The notes: generated from the sequence alone by a model not told the origin. Numbered from the stretch's first letter, positions 10,826-24,300 are shown. The stretch is DNA of 64,000 bases from Branchiostoma belcheri (GCF_001625305.1 NW_017804198.1:1849576-1913575), one strand, 5' to 3'. Numbers and translations are program-made.

Positions 10826-11065
10826 ATGGGATGTTGGCGCGGGCACTTTTAGCCCCCCTCCCCCTTTGTTTTCCTATAACTGCCCTTTTGTTCGCACTGG
10901 GGTCCGGTGACAGAATGTTACGCAGACGTTCGGTTCTCTTTGTCTCGTCATATCCCAACTGGTCTAACTTGGTAACTGTACGCTGCATTATATGTTGTGT
11001 TCCTTTGTATTCTGTGAGCCCGCAGCTCGACAATAAAGCCACATTAAGTATGAACTGAACCTGGC
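10826..11065 (+). mobile_element. Possible solo LTR fragment
   Basis: The sequence begins TGTTGGCGCGGGC and has a CAATAAAGCC polyadenylation-type signal at about 11030 after a GTTCCTTTGTATTCTGTGAG stretch. The order resembles a retroviral-type LTR. No internal region, primer site or target duplication could be fixed, so confidence is low. Confidence 0.25.
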
Positions 11066-12884
11066 TTGGCGTTATTTAGATCATATAGAGTGAGAGTCCA
11101 CGGTAACCAAATCCTACCACACAGATAGACCATTGTTACAATTATTGTAGATACAGCTTTCATTATTGTCTCTATGTGTGTACAGAAAGTGTACAATTGG
11201 AAATTAAGAAAGAAAGTTTTTCTGCAGTTCACCAGTGTTCAAAGACACACAGCTCACAAGCCGTTTTCGTATCGTCCTTTTGCATCGTACGTACAAGTGT
11301 ACAAGTGCATAACTTTCCTATCATGAGTGGCGATGCAAACAGGGTAAGTTATTATAATGGCCGTGAACGTGCAGTTTATGTGGTAACACTTAAAACTATC
11401 TATAAAGACAAGTCAAGTAACTCAAAAAGAGGGCCAAAATGAAAAGCATAATAACAACTATCCTGTTCCACCTAGTAAGATAAATAAAACACTTTGAACA
11501 CTGATTCCTGCATTTTGCGTAACCAGATTTTCTGCTGTTAACGTGGTAAATGTGGTTATTCGTTATTACATACTACCCTCCTCTCGTGAGATGAGAAGTA
11601 CACACAATGGCAATTTCACGGTCAAAAGAAAACTAAAATATAAAATTCTATCCCTTTTTTGTTTACCAAATGTCGTCATCAACGCCTGAAGACAGCAAAA
11701 TTACGAAGCGTCCGAAGTTAGTGCACACTGTCTAGCGTAGCCGCATTCACGAAGGTACATTCACGAAAACGTCTCACAGAGTTTGTCGCTTGTAAAGCGG
11801 TAGTCTCCACCAGACTTCTCTTGCGGGGTGAATAAATCGTAGAAATCGGCCTAAAATGGGTATTGATTGGCCAGAGAAGGTAGCCGGCCAGAGAAGCTCC
11901 ATTTGCTTCTCGCGGGAGACTAGTAACGCGGAGCGTGAAGGGCTCATGAATAGTATGAATGAATTTCTTATCCAAGTATGTTGTTTACACTAATGTTCTC
12001 AAAATTCAGTCATCAAAACCTGACCACTCTCTGACAACTAGCGATAGAGCGCCGTGAGTCTTTGGAGGGTTTACCTTTAACTTTTTAGGCATAGAAGTTA
12101 TCCTCAACTTTGTTTCAGAAAGAGGGTATACAGAGTTCTTCAGGACCGAAGATATATCCCTACCTTTCTTGAGGAAAAGAATATGTCCTCAGTTTGAGAG
12201 GATTGCTTGAGGTTATATCCTCATTTAGTCATGAATTTTGGATTCGAGTTTCTCGAAAGTGCAAATATTAACTCAGAAAAGGCTGCATTTTTACGACATG
12301 GAAACTTAATGTTTTGTATTTAGTTTTAAAATAGGGAATTCTAGCAAAATAGATTTTCTCTTATTATTTTCGAACCGGTTATACTTAACGTTATGGTCAT
12401 GAAATAGTCCTAAACACGGATGTAGTCTGAAATAGTCTACTAAACACGGTTGGGAGGAGTTCGGCCAGTGTTCGAGAGCAAAATTTGTGAATGTGTGACA
12501 GGGGATAAGTCTATGTCTATGTCTTTTTGTCACGGTTGTGGTTCCAAAACTGGCTTCAGTCTTTGCACAAGGCTTATTTCAGACCAGTTCATTCAGAACC
12601 CACAGGGCACATTGAAATACTGTATGCCAGTGCGCAATATGTTTCCCCTGGTAAAATTGATCGAAACGAGAAGGCCGTACGTACTCACCGATGGCCCGTC
12701 GCTTTCTAGACGGTAAATATTGGCAGTGCGGTGTGGTCTGTGCGGTCTGCTCTGTGGTTCCTTGTGGGAATACGGTTGAGGAAGGTGGAGTGTGAGTGTG
12801 AGTCGGTGTATAGGACGCTACGAAAATGATTGACACATTGACCGGACTCTAAGGAACAAAAGGGTAGTTATAGGAAAACAAAGA
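11066..12884. other. No supported gene (spacer inside the inverted repeat)
   Basis: Only short overlapping open frames occur on both strands, without splice-consistent or recognisable peptides. One segment (about 11740-11950) contains paired CTTCTC/GAGAAG words suggestive of a decayed repeat. I see no RNA gene. Confidence 0.4.
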
Positions 12885-13375
12885 CGCTTAAGCATCTTTT
12901 GCAGGCAATGTAAAAAAAACTACGCTAGACTCCGCTGATTCAACTATTTCTATACTTCAAAGGCAGTTGGTTTGCTCATAAACATGACCTGAACGCCGCG
13001 GAGGGTGATTCTTGAACAAAGGTAAACAAACACCATTTCGATTTCCTGCCGCTGTGTCTCAGTTACTTGGCCAAAGATCTTATGTCACACTTGCCGTGCA
13101 GACAAAAGTCCAAGATTATTGTCGCAGGCTTAGTCGGAGGTATCACATTTCCATTTACGTGGCGGTATAGCGTTGCCGTCCTTCAACATTACGAACAAAA
13201 CATGTTCAAAAGTCTTTATTTTCTCAAATTTCTGGTCTTTGTACTTCTCTGACATGAAACGAGCCATTTGTGAAATATGCATTCATGCAAATCATTTGTG
13301 TCCGAGCTTTTAAACCCGATTGTACTACGGAGTCTAACATAACTGGTTAGAACTAAGAGCATGACTCCGATTCAC
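12885..13375. repeat. Right arm of the large inverted repeat
   Basis: Reverse-complement partner of 9604-10072; similarity runs from TTTTGCAGGCAATGTAAAA to about CATGACTCCGATTCAC. Divergence is strong outside the core, so the duplication is not recent. Confidence 0.75.
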
Positions 13376-13583
13376 AGGCAACACTTGAGGACTCGAGAGG
13401 AGCTCGCAAAAGACGAAATGATTCGGTTTGGCACATTTCATTGTTACAGTAACTGTAAAAACAACAGCGCCTTACTGAATCATTATATGCAATTAATATG
13501 TTGTACGTAACGAGAAATGTTCCAGGGGAGCCTGTCTCCGGACTTCCTCAAGGAAGTTTGTGATTCATCTGGGAACACTAAGC

Positions 13584-13605
13584 TCTCTCTCTCTCTCTCT
13601 TTACC
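13584..13605. repeat. (CT)n microsatellite
   Basis: A short CT run between repeat fragments upstream of the pseudo-exon. Confidence 0.8.
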
Positions 13606-13725
13606 AACCTCCCCTGAAATAAAACTGTCGCTCTAGGCGCTAGTAAATACAAGTGCTGCCCCGCTAGACGTCAGGAGTGTGCAGGAAGCTAGCCCCCGCG
13701 TTAAATGCCATCCTAATGAGCAGAG

Positions 13726-13845
13726 TTTACAGGTTTGCTGTAATACCAGCAACTCCGTTGAACATTACTGAGAAGAGCAGTTGTCCCGTGGTCGACGCCT
13801 CGTCTAATCCATGTGACCTACCCAGATCTATCAGATGGCGGTACC
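13726..13845 (-). pseudogene. Broken copy of CYP74-like exon 2
   Basis: About 120 bp matches the 5' two fifths of P450 exon 2 (7708-7590), in the same orientation, with scattered substitutions. Read on the minus strand it gives [20 protein letters not shown] and FNGVAGITANL, then a stop. The conserved FNGVGG has become FNGVAG, and the rest of the exon is missing. It is a remnant of a duplicated P450 gene or exon upstream of the intact one. Confidence 0.85.
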
Positions 13846-13889
13846 GTTGCTGCTAAGTGCTCCACGTGTATTGAAGTCGCAATTTGAAT

Positions 13890-13890
<1 letters not shown>

Positions 13891-13925
<35 letters not shown>
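13891..13925. repeat. (GAAA)n microsatellite
   Basis: About nine GAAA units, directly beside the P450 pseudo-exon. Confidence 0.92.
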
Positions 13926-13926
<1 letters not shown>

Positions 13927-14021
13927 CGAATGAATGTCAGTTTCCAGAATAGTTATCAAACCGTCACGCTATTCAAAGTCTCTATCACAGGTCTAGAACC
14001 TTTCCCCGAAACATGTTGGTA

Positions 14022-14357
14022 GTTACATGTTTAAAGTTAAAACTTTCGATACGACACAAAGATTTCTCTCACCTAGAGCTTTCGACCAGTCACTGTGGTC
14101 TTCCTCAGTAGACTGACCCAGTGAGGCTTGTCACGTGGCTTGTTTGAAGTGTGACGTCAACACTGGATCAAAGGTATCTGGTAGACGATGTCGGCCCCCG
14201 TCGCGGTTAAATGTAGGGAGGTGGGCCCTGATGTGAATAGCCTCCTTTACCCCTCTCAGGAAATAGACTTGTTCAGTGTCCAAAATCATTACAGTGTCAA
14301 GTAAAGCAAAGGTGCAAGAACTTTTTGTGTAGGATCGAAAGTTTTAACTTTAAACAT
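14022..14357 (-). mobile_element. LNRDGGR-tail retroelement 3' fragment (copy 2)
   Basis: On the minus strand the segment reads GVKEAIHIRAHLPTFNRDGG followed by [16 protein letters not shown], without interruption. Arms with CTTTCGACCAGTCACTGTGG on the left and GATCGAAAGTTTTAACTTTA on the right match the arms of the copy at 3366-3830. It is inverted relative to that copy. Confidence 0.7.
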
Positions 14358-16460
14358 CATCTCATATGTATGATACAGTATTTAATTGTGGAAATAACAC
14401 CTTAGTCCTAAATAAAGACAAAACACTCATCATAGCCATTGCTAGTGTTACCTTTATTTCCAAATCTTACATGTCTATTGAACGTAAAAAAAAGCTTTAA
14501 AGATAAAAAGTTTTTGCTTTGCTGCAATGAGTGCATCAAGCATTGTAAACCAATGCTGACACACTGTCAGTAATTTCCAATGCATTTGCAAAGGAGTCAA
14601 ACTTACAGGACAAGAGCTGCAGCAGTCCTGGCTATTGTAATATAAGTATTGTCTTTAGTAGGTACAATCATGAAAGCTACTGGTAGCTACTACCTGCTAA
14701 GCTGGTGTGTTACGCTAAAGGGCGGTGCTGTATCCAGAACCATGCCTTTCTATTTCTATGCCTGAATGGGTTAGGGATAGGATCAGACAAGGTTCTGGAT
14801 AGTTTCTGCATATCTACGAACATAGATTTGCACCCATTGGTTCTGGGTAAGCATGGACTATCCAGAATCATGCCTGAGCTCAGTTCTGGATTAAGCACAG
14901 TTCTGGATACAGCAGGCAGTTACACCGGCTACACACATACAGAATGGTTCTAATTTGCTACAGGAAAATGGCATTAGTATGTTAGGACTACTTCAACAAA
15001 CTTTACTTGTGCATGTGCAAACACTTCTATACAACATCAGTGTCATTTTCTTGCAATTAATCATTGCAAAATGCAGACATTCTTCTTTTCCTGGTGCAAT
15101 TTAGATGTCTGAACCTTTGTTACAGTAGTAATATGAGCTAATGATTTGTGGGAATGTGTTCTTCTAAAAGTCTTTGCGAAAGATAGGTTCTTATGAAAAA
15201 TGTCATTGTATAAATTTTAAAGCTAAGTCCCTCTTGTACTCGTATGTAGTCAGGAGCCATCTAGTGATCCATGTTAGATCTGCATGCAAGAAGATCTGAT
15301 GCTGTGATCTGGAAAAAACAATCCACGATCCAGCCTCTCTGAATGTACATGTACGGCTTCACATAACTATCCATTTTAAATCTCAGGTAGCCAACAACTC
15401 TTTACAACTGGACTTCTGACAACTTTTCCTCGACAATTAGCATCAATTTATCATGAATGACCATAGTTAACATAGCCAATACCACCTTTCAATTGCTTGA
15501 TTGTTATTAACTTGTAATGAAAAAAAATCATACTCCTGATTTGTGGTTGGAGTCAGCTATGATTGGCACTGTGCAGGTTCTACTGATTTTATTGAAAATA
15601 CATTAACAAGCCAATATTTCAAGATTTCTTGTTTATACTGTTACTTAAAATCGTGGTCAACCTTCTTAAAATGCAAGTTAGAGATGAGATTAAATCCTGG
15701 AACAAAGTCAAGATATATTATTTGCCCAAAATACAGTTTCTATACCTATACACCATACAAGTCTTCAAGCAGCTCCAGCTTATCACCAATACAGCAGGCC
15801 TTAAAAATTATGCTAGTCAAGATTTAAGTGAAAGAGACACTTCTAATTACAAATGTATGCCAGTCAAACTTAAATTTTTGCATCCTGACTTCATTTGTAT
15901 CCTAGTAAGAAAGATCCGTGTACAACCTAATGAAAATTGAATTGTTCTTCGATTCCAAAATTTGACTCGCCGGAATGTTCGACCAAATCTCTGAGTCTTC
16001 ATCCCCCGTACCAAAAATGGATCTATCCTTGGCACAGGAGCCAAAAATGTACATTTTTGGTCCAGAAATAGCCAAAAGCCTTATTTACACAACTTTAAAG
16101 TCATGTATGTCAAAAGTGTGAATGACATTCTTTGGACATGTGTCCAATGTATCCCCATAACGAATTTCCGGTCATTCGGATTTAATATTAGGGCACAGGA
16201 GCCAAAAATGTACATTTTTTGTCCGAATATAGCCAAAAAGCCCTATTTTTCACAATTCTAGAGTAGTGTAACTGTCAAAACCTTGAATGAGGTTTTGTAA
16301 ACAAATGTCCAAGGTATCCCCATACCAAATGTCCAATTGGCCATTGGTATTTTGTTTTTTGAACATTCCATGAGGATACCTTCCTAGCTGGCCATCACTT
16401 AGAAACATAGCACAGAAACATGCCAACCATATAAGCTTCTCTACAGCCAGGTGGAGAGGT

Positions 16461-16591
16461 TTACAGCAGTCTGCAATTTTTCTTTTTCTTTGGAGCTTTG
16501 GTGGGACACAGCACCGCACGGATGGCCTCGTCAAAAACTGTCTTCAGTCCCTTCTGAGTCAGAGCAGAGCATTCCAGGAACTTCACAGCAC
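16461..16591 (-). CDS. Rac terminal exon, copy A (most distal)
   Basis: This intact 131-nt exon has the acceptor ATGTAG and stop TAA at 16463-16461. After the split codon it encodes [20 protein letters not shown], then [20 protein letters not shown] and LL. Its phase is the same as exon copies B and C, so it could be joined to Rac exon 4. It keeps the polybasic stretch and a CRLL CAAX box, which predicts geranylgeranylation. No copies of exons 1-4 lie nearby, so on its own it is not a gene: it is either an alternative last exon or a silent duplicate. Confidence 0.8.
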
Positions 16592-17321
16592 CTACATGGC
16601 AAGGAGAGACATGGGTCAACTAGGGCTGTACAGTGTGGACCTGAAACTAGGGCTGCAGACCTGTATGTAACAGAGGTTTAGGTACAGTTCCTGACATGTA
16701 CCTGTACCTGAACAATTTGCAATTGACAAATTAATATGATCCTCTGAACTTTCTCAATAACAAGAGAAACAGTAGAAACAGTAATAAACTTGACAGAACC
16801 TTTATTCAAATACAACAGGACTGAACTATGCGTCTTTTCAAACAAAACAGAACCATGTGGATTGTTTCTTGTTGAATTCCTTGTGTCCTACAATACTAGA
16901 TTGTCCCTGAAAGATCTGTTGCATATAGTCCCAGTGGACAGCCCTACTGCACAGTTGAATTACCTTAAACTGCCTGCATTACTGTCTGTAAGTAGAGTTA
17001 CAGTAATAGTATTCCTCTGGTGTACTTCCAAACAATTTTCTAATGTGAATGTCGTTCAGCACCAAGGACAAATCATTTCATTGTGTCAATGGTCTGAATG
17101 TTAAATGCATAAAGGCTATCTTCCACCCAAAGATCATGACCATAGCATGTTGGGGACATTTGATATGAAACCTGCTGCAAGTTTGATATGAAAGTTCTGC
17201 TGTAATGCCATGGAAAGCCACTCACCATAACCAGACTTGTCCTTCCTTCTCATGACATGTATACTTAGACATACAATATACAAGTGTCACAAAAATCCAA
17301 CCACAACTTGAGTTATGCTGT

Positions 17322-17358
<37 letters not shown>
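17322..17358. repeat. (CA)n microsatellite in unit A
   Basis: About 18 CA units near the A/B junction. The matching place in unit B has only ACACACAAATAC-type sequence. Confidence 0.93.
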
Positions 17359-17360
<2 letters not shown>

Positions 17361-17480
17361 GACACAAACAGTACAGAACTTTCTTAATTCAACCAGAACT
17401 TCTTGAGTTATGCTGTCTACACACACACAAATAATATACAATACATAACATTCTTGAAACTATAATCTCATACTTAGACA

Positions 17481-20400
17481 TAATACAGTATTCAATTATG
17501 GAAATAACACCTTATTCCTAAATAACGACAAAGCACTCGCCGTATCCATTGTGTTACCTTTATTTCCAAATCTTATTTTCAAATACATGTCTATTGAACG
17601 TAAAAAAAAAGCTTTATTGATGAAAGTTTTTGCTTTGCTGCAATGAGTGCATCAAGCATTGTAAAACAATGCTGACACACTGTCAGTAATTTCCGATGCA
17701 TTTGCAAAGGAGTCAAACTTACAGGACAAGAGCTGCAGCAGTCCTGGCTATTGTCATATAAGTATTGTCTCTAGTAGGTACAATCATGAAAGCTACTGGT
17801 AGCTACTACCTGCTAAGCTGGTGTGTTACGCTGAAGGGCGGTGCTGTATCCAGAACCATGCCTTTCTATTTCTATGCCTGAATGGGTTAGGGATAGGATC
17901 AGGCATGGTTCTGGACAGTTTCCACCTATCCAAGAACATAGATTTGCCCCCAGGCATGGACCATTGGTTCTGGATAGGCATGGACTATCCAGAATCATGC
18001 CTGAGCATAGTTCTGGATTAAGCACAGTTCTGGATACAACAGGCAGTTACACCGGCTACACACATACAGAATGGTTCTACTTTGCTACAGGAAAATGGCA
18101 TTAGCATGTTAGGACTACTTCAACAAAGTTAACTTGTGCATGTGCAAACACTTCTATACAACATCAGTGTCATTTTCTTGCAATCAATCATTGCAAAGTG
18201 CAGACATATTACAGTTCTTCTTTTCCTGGTGCGATTTAGATGTCTGAACCATTGTTACAGTAGTTATATGATCTAACATAATGATTTGTGTGAATGTGTT
18301 CTGCTAAAAGTCTTTCCAAAGGGGATCAAACATAAATGCACATTTTAAAACCTAGAACCAAGTTTAGTTACTTAAAAACTGGGTATTATATCATGTAGGT
18401 TAACCTGTATGAATTCTGAATTCATTTTTGTTTCATGTTTATAACTAAGTTTGATATTTTCAGTCAAGTACGTTTTGCGAAATATAGGTTCTTCTGAAAA
18501 ATCTCCTGGTATAAATTTTAAAGCTAACAGTCTTTCTTGTACTGGTATGTACTCAAGAGCCATCTAGTGATCCATGTTAGATCTGCATGCAAGAAGATCT
18601 GATGCTGTGATCTGGTGAAAACATTCCATGATCCAGCCACTCTGTAACTCTGAATGTACGGCTTCAAATAACTATCCATTTAAATCTCAGGTAGCCAACA
18701 ACTCTTTACAACTGGACTTTTGACAACATTTCCTCGACGATTAGCATCAACTTAGCATGAATGACAATAGTTAACATAGCCAATACCACATTTCAATTGC
18801 TTGATTGCTAAAAAAATCATACTTTGTTTGCTTGAGGAAACCTCCTGGTTTGAGGTTGGAGTCAGCTATGATTGGCACTGTGCAGGTTCTACTGATTTTA
18901 TTGAAAATACATTGACAAGCCAATATTTCCAAATCTCTTGGTTGTACTGTTACTTAAAATCGTGGTCAACCTTCTTAAAATGCAAGTTAGAGATGAGATT
19001 AAATCCTGGAACAAAGTCAAGATATATTATTTGCCCAAAATGCAGTTTCTATACCTATACACCATACAAGACTTCAAGCAGCTCCACCTTATCACCAATA
19101 CAGCAGGCCTTAAAAATTATGCTAGTCAAGATTTAAGTGAAAGAGACACTTCTAATTACAAATGTATGCCAATCAAACTTCAATTTTTGCATCCTGACTT
19201 CATTTGTATCCTCGTAAGAAAGATCCGTGTACAACCTAATGAAAATTGAATTGTTCTTCGATTTCAAAATTTGACTCGCCGGAATGTTCGACCAAATCTC
19301 TGAGTCTTCATCCCCCGTACCAAAAATGGATCTATCCTTGGCACAGGAGCCAAAAATGTACATTTTTGGTCCAGAAATAGCCAAAAGCCTTATTTTACAC
19401 AACTTTAAAGTCATGTATGTCAAAAGTGTGAATGACATTCTTTGGACATGTGTCCAATGTATCCCCATAACGAATTTCCGGTCATTCGGATTTAATATTA
19501 GGGCAGGAGCCAAAAATGTACATTTTTTGTCCGAAAATAGCCAAAAAGCCCTATTTTTCACAATTCTAGAGTAGTGTAACTGTCAAAAGCTTGAATAAGG
19601 TTTTGTAAACATATGTCCAAGGTATTCCCATACCGAATGTCCGATTGGCCATTGGTATTTTGTTTTTTGAACATTCCATGAGGATACCTTCCTAGCTGGC
19701 CATCACTTAGAAACATGGCACAGAAACATGCCAACCATTTTAACTTCTCTACAGCCAGGTGGAGAGGTTTACAGCAGTCTGCAATTTTTCTTTTTCTTTG
19801 GAGCTTTGGTGGGACACAGCACCGCACGGATGGCCTCATCAAAAACTGTCTTCAGTCCCTTCTGAGTCAGAGCAGAGCATTCCAGGAACTTCACAGCACC
19901 TACATGACAAGGAGAGACATGGGTCAACTAGGGCTGTGGACCTGAAACTAAGTCTGTGGACCTGTATGTAACAGAGGTTCAGGCACAGTTCCTGACATGT
20001 ACCTGTACCTGAACAATTTTCAATTGACAAATTGACATGATCCTCTGAACTTTCTCAATAACAAAAGAAACAGTATAAACAGTAATAAATGCATCTTTTC
20101 AAACAAAACAGAACCATGTGGATTGTTCCTTGTGTCCTACAATGCTAGATTGTCCCTGAAAGATCTGCTGCATATAGTCCCAGTGGACAGCCCTACTGCA
20201 CAGTTGAATTACTTTGAACTGCCTGCATTACTGTCTGTAAGTAGAGTTACAGTAATACTATTCCTCTGGTGTACTTTCAAACAATTTTCTAATGTGAATG
20301 TCGTTCAGCACCAAGGACAGACCATTTCATTTTGTCAATGGTCTGAATGTTTCGTTGCATAAAAGCTCAAAGATCATGACCATATATACCATGTTTGGGA

Positions 20401-21348
20401 CATTTCATATGAAACCTGCTGCAAGTTTGATATGAAAGTTCTGCTGCAATGCCATGGAAAGCCACTCACCATAACCAGACTTGTCCTTCCTTTTCCTGAC
20501 ATTTATAGACATACATTGTACAAGTGTAATAAAAATCCAACAACTTGAGTTATGCTGAAGTACAGTGTGGACCTGAAACTAGGGCTGCAGACCTGTGTGT
20601 AACAGAGGTTTAGGTACAGTTCCTGACATGTACCTGTACCTGAACAATTTGCAATTGACAAATTAATATGACCCTCTGAACTTTCTCAATAACAAGACTG
20701 TCAAGAGAAACAGTAGAAACAGTAATAAACTTGACAGAACCTTTATTCAAATACAACAGGACTGAACTATGCGTCTTTTCAAACAAAACTGAACCGTGTG
20801 GATTGTTTCTTGTCGAATTCCTTGTGTCCTACAATACTAGATTGTCCCTGAAAGATCTGTTGCATATAGTCCCAGTGGACAGCCCTACTGCACAGTTGAA
20901 TTACTTTGAACTGCCTGCATTACTGTCTGTAAGTAGAGTTACAGTAATAGTATTCCTCTGGTGTACTTTCAAACAATTTTCTAATGTGAATGTCGTTCAG
21001 CACCAAGGACAGCTATCTTCCACCCAAAGATCGTGACGATAGCATGTTGGGGAAATTAGATGTAAAACCTGCTGCAAGTTTGATATGAAAGTTCTGCTGC
21101 AATGCCATGGGAAGCCACTCACCATAACCAGACTTGTCCTTCCTTTTCCTGACATGTATAGACATACATTGTACAAGTGTCATAAACATTCAACCACAAC
21201 TTGAGTTATGCTGTCCACACAAACAAACAGTACAGAACTTTGTTGATTCAACCAGAACTTCTGGAGTTATGCTGTCTACACACACAAATACAATACAATA
21301 CATAACATTCTTGATGAAGGAAAATATAATTTCATATTGAATCATGAT
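17481..21348. repeat. Tandem repeat unit B carrying a Rac terminal exon (3.9 kb)
   Basis: Collinear with unit A but longer, because it contains an internal duplication of about 640 bp: 19925-20560 is repeated at 20563-21205 (both have GTCCCAGTGGACAGCCCTAC). The similar open frames in the units (for example 17821-18021 and 21684-21884) come from the shared non-coding sequence. Confidence 0.85.
19769..19899 (-). CDS. Rac terminal exon, copy B
   Basis: An intact 131-nt exon with acceptor and stop (19771-19769) as in copy A. Its encoded peptide is identical to copy A, although the DNA differs at a few silent sites. That favours either recent duplication, gene conversion, or selection on the protein. 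Confidence 0.8.
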
Positions 21349-24300
21349 ACAGTATTCAATTATGGAAATAACACCTTATTCCTAAATAATGACAAAGCAC
21401 TCGCCCTATCCATTGTGTTACCTTTATTTCCAAATCTTATTTTCAAATACATGTCTATTGAACGTAAAAAAAGCTTTATTGATGAAAGTTTTTTGCTTTG
21501 CTGCAATCAGTGCATCAAGCATTGTAAAACAATGCTGACACACTGTCAGTAATTTCCAATGCATTTGCAAAGGAGTCAAACTTACAGGACAAGAGCTGCA
21601 GAAGTCCTGGCTATTGTAATATAAGTATTGTCTCTAGTAGGTACAATCATGAAAGCTACTGGTAGCTACTACCTGCTAAGCTGGTGTGTTACGCTGAAGG
21701 GCGGTGCTGTATCCAGAACCATGCCTTTCTATTTCTATGCCTGAATGGGTTAGGGATAGGATCAGACAAGGTTCTGGACAGTTTCCATTTATCCAAGAAC
21801 ATAGATTTGCCCCCAGGCATGGACCATTGGTTCTGGATAGGCATGGACAATCCAGAATCATGTCTGAGCATAGTTCTGGATTAAGCACAGTTCTGGATAC
21901 AACAGGCAGTTACACCGGCTACACACATACAGAATGGTTCTACTTTGCTACAGGAATATGGCATTAGCATGTTAGGACTACTCCAACAAACTTAACTTGT
22001 GCATGTGCAAACACTTCTATACAACATCAGTGTCATTTTCTTGCAATCAATCATTGCAAAATGCAGACATATTACAGTTCTTCTTTTCCTGGTGCGATTT
22101 AGATGTCTGAACCATTGTTACAGTAGTTATATGATCTAACATAATGATCTAGATTGTGACAATCAAACAAAAATGGAACTAGATAAATTTAAACTGTAGG
22201 GCCAGTCTCGGGTAAAATTATTTACTACATTCCTTGTAATAAGAAAGTGTATAACCAAACTTTTCCCTGGCTCTACTTCTAAACTGTTTGTGTTACATAC
22301 ATGTTTAACCTTAAATGGCATTTGCTCCTATTTTTATACATCACTTTTATTGTAACCAATTCATCTGAAGTTCAGTCTCACTACATCTAAGCTCAAAACA
22401 ATGATTTCTTATTTACAAGCACACAAATTAACTTTCCCTTGTGTTGCCCCTTCTAACAATGTCCCCCAAAAGTTAGTCTTGCTGGGTTTTCACCATGGAC
22501 CCTTAGCCTTTCCATCTTGGTAAATATCTCTCTTGAGACTAACATATATGTTTTCTAACAGACCTTTCCGTAAACAACTGCTCTAATAAGATGAAATTGT
22601 GAAGTTTAGTTGATCCAAAACATTGATTGTTTGATTTTTTTGTATTATCCCAGTACAGCAATACCACCAATACAGTACATGTAAGTCACATATACATGTA
22701 CACCTGCATTCAACTCTTGCTACTACACGTACTATTGTGGGAATGTGTTCTGCTTTCGTCTTTCTAAAGGGGTTCAAACATAAATACACATTCTTAAATT
22801 TAGATCCAATTTCAGTTACTTAAAATGTGGGCATTACATCATAGAGGGTAACCTGTATTAAAGGCTATTCTGGGTTCATTTTTGTTTCATCTTTTTCACT
22901 AAGTTCGATACTTTCAGTTATATATGCTTTTCAAAGCATAGGTTCTTCTGAAAAATCTCCTGGTATAAATTTTAAAGCTAACAGTCTTTCGTGTACTGGT
23001 ATGTACTCAGGAGCCATCTAGTGATCCATGTTAGATCTGCATGCAAGAAGATCTGATGCTGTGATCTGGTGAGAACACTCCATGATCCAGCCACTCTAAC
23101 TCTGAATGTACGGCTTCAAATAACTATCCATTTAAATCTCAGGTAGCCAACAACTCTTTACAACTGGACTTCTGACAATTGAATTTTTCCTAAAAAATTA
23201 GCATAATCTTATCATGAATGACCATAGTTAACATAGCCAATACCACCTTTCAATTGCTTGATTGTTATTAACTTGTAATGTAAAAAAATCATACTTTGCT
23301 TGACAAAAGTCAAAACCTCTTGGTTAGTGGTTGGAGTCAGCTATGATTGGCACTGTGCAGGGTCTACTGATTTTATTGAAAATACATTAACAAGCCAATA
23401 TTTCCAGATCTCTTGGTTATTCTGTTACTTAAAATCGTGGTCAACCTTGTTAAAATGCAAGTTATAGATGTGTAATGACTTGAAATACTGGAACAAAGCC
23501 AAGTTACATGCCTTGCCAATATTCTTTGCCAAAATCCAGTTTCTACACTTCACCATACAAGTCTTCAAGCAACTAGTCTCTTCACCAATACAGCAGGCTG
23601 TAAAAACTCTTCTAGGCAAGATTTCAGTGAAAGGGATACTTCCAATTACAAATGTATGCAAAGCAAGCTTCGTTTTTCCATGCTGACTTCATTTGTATCC
23701 TAGTAAGAAAGATCCATGTACAACCTAATGAAAAGTAAACTGTCCTCTGACTTCAAAAGTTGACTCACTGGAATTTTTGACCAAATCTCTAGTCTTCATC
23801 AGCCTTCTGATCCACTTGCTGTAGCTTTTTTTCACACGTGTGACGTAAGCAGTGGGTCAAAGCTTGTCAGAAGTCTGTATCGCCCCCCGTCCCGGTTGAG
23901 AGAAGGCTCGTGCATGTATGCCCTGATGTAGAGGCTTCCTTCACTCCTCTGACAGAATACCAACCTTCTCTCAACCAAATCGTGGAGCGGTACCAACTTC
24001 CAACCAACTTTAACCCAGTGCTGACGTTATGTGTGCAAAAAAAATCATGGATGTACAACACTTGGGTCAGAAAGCTGATGATGACAAAGTCTAGAGATTC
24101 GTTCAAAAATTCCGGTGAGTCAATTTTATTAGTTGGAGAACAGTTTAATTTTCATTACCCCACTATGTAATCTACCAACTCAAATGAACTTCCATGCTCC
24201 ATTATAACTGTTCAGTGTTCAGCCAAGGGTAAAATGTTGACCACTACTGCTATGCCTTTTGCCCATTTTCTACAGTGCTGTGCAAAGTGACAATCAGTAA

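Larger units (their letters stand above)
14371..17480. repeat. Tandem repeat unit A carrying a Rac terminal exon (3.1 kb)
   Basis: The unit starts at ATACAGTATTTAATTGTGG; units B and C start with the same sequence at 17481 and 21349. From low to high coordinate it holds an AATAAA-type signal (minus strand, about 14452), a block of CCAGAACCATGCC/GGTTCTGGATAG inverted words (14700-14920), a GTTGGAGTCAGCTATGATTG segment, two AAAAATGTACATTTTT palindromes, and the Rac terminal exon. It is therefore a duplicated 3' exon plus 3' UTR and flank. Confidence 0.85.

Noticed and set aside
15543-19249. Open frames of about 100 codons repeated in units A and B
   Set aside because: Shared because of the duplication; no recognisable protein, frameshifted in unit C, and located in the presumed Rac 3' flank.
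14705-21967. Similar peptide CYAEGRCCIQNHAFLF in three places
   Set aside because: It follows the tandem repeat units, overlaps open frames on the other strand caused by CCAGAACCATG/CATGGTTCTGG inverted words, and has no splice or domain support.
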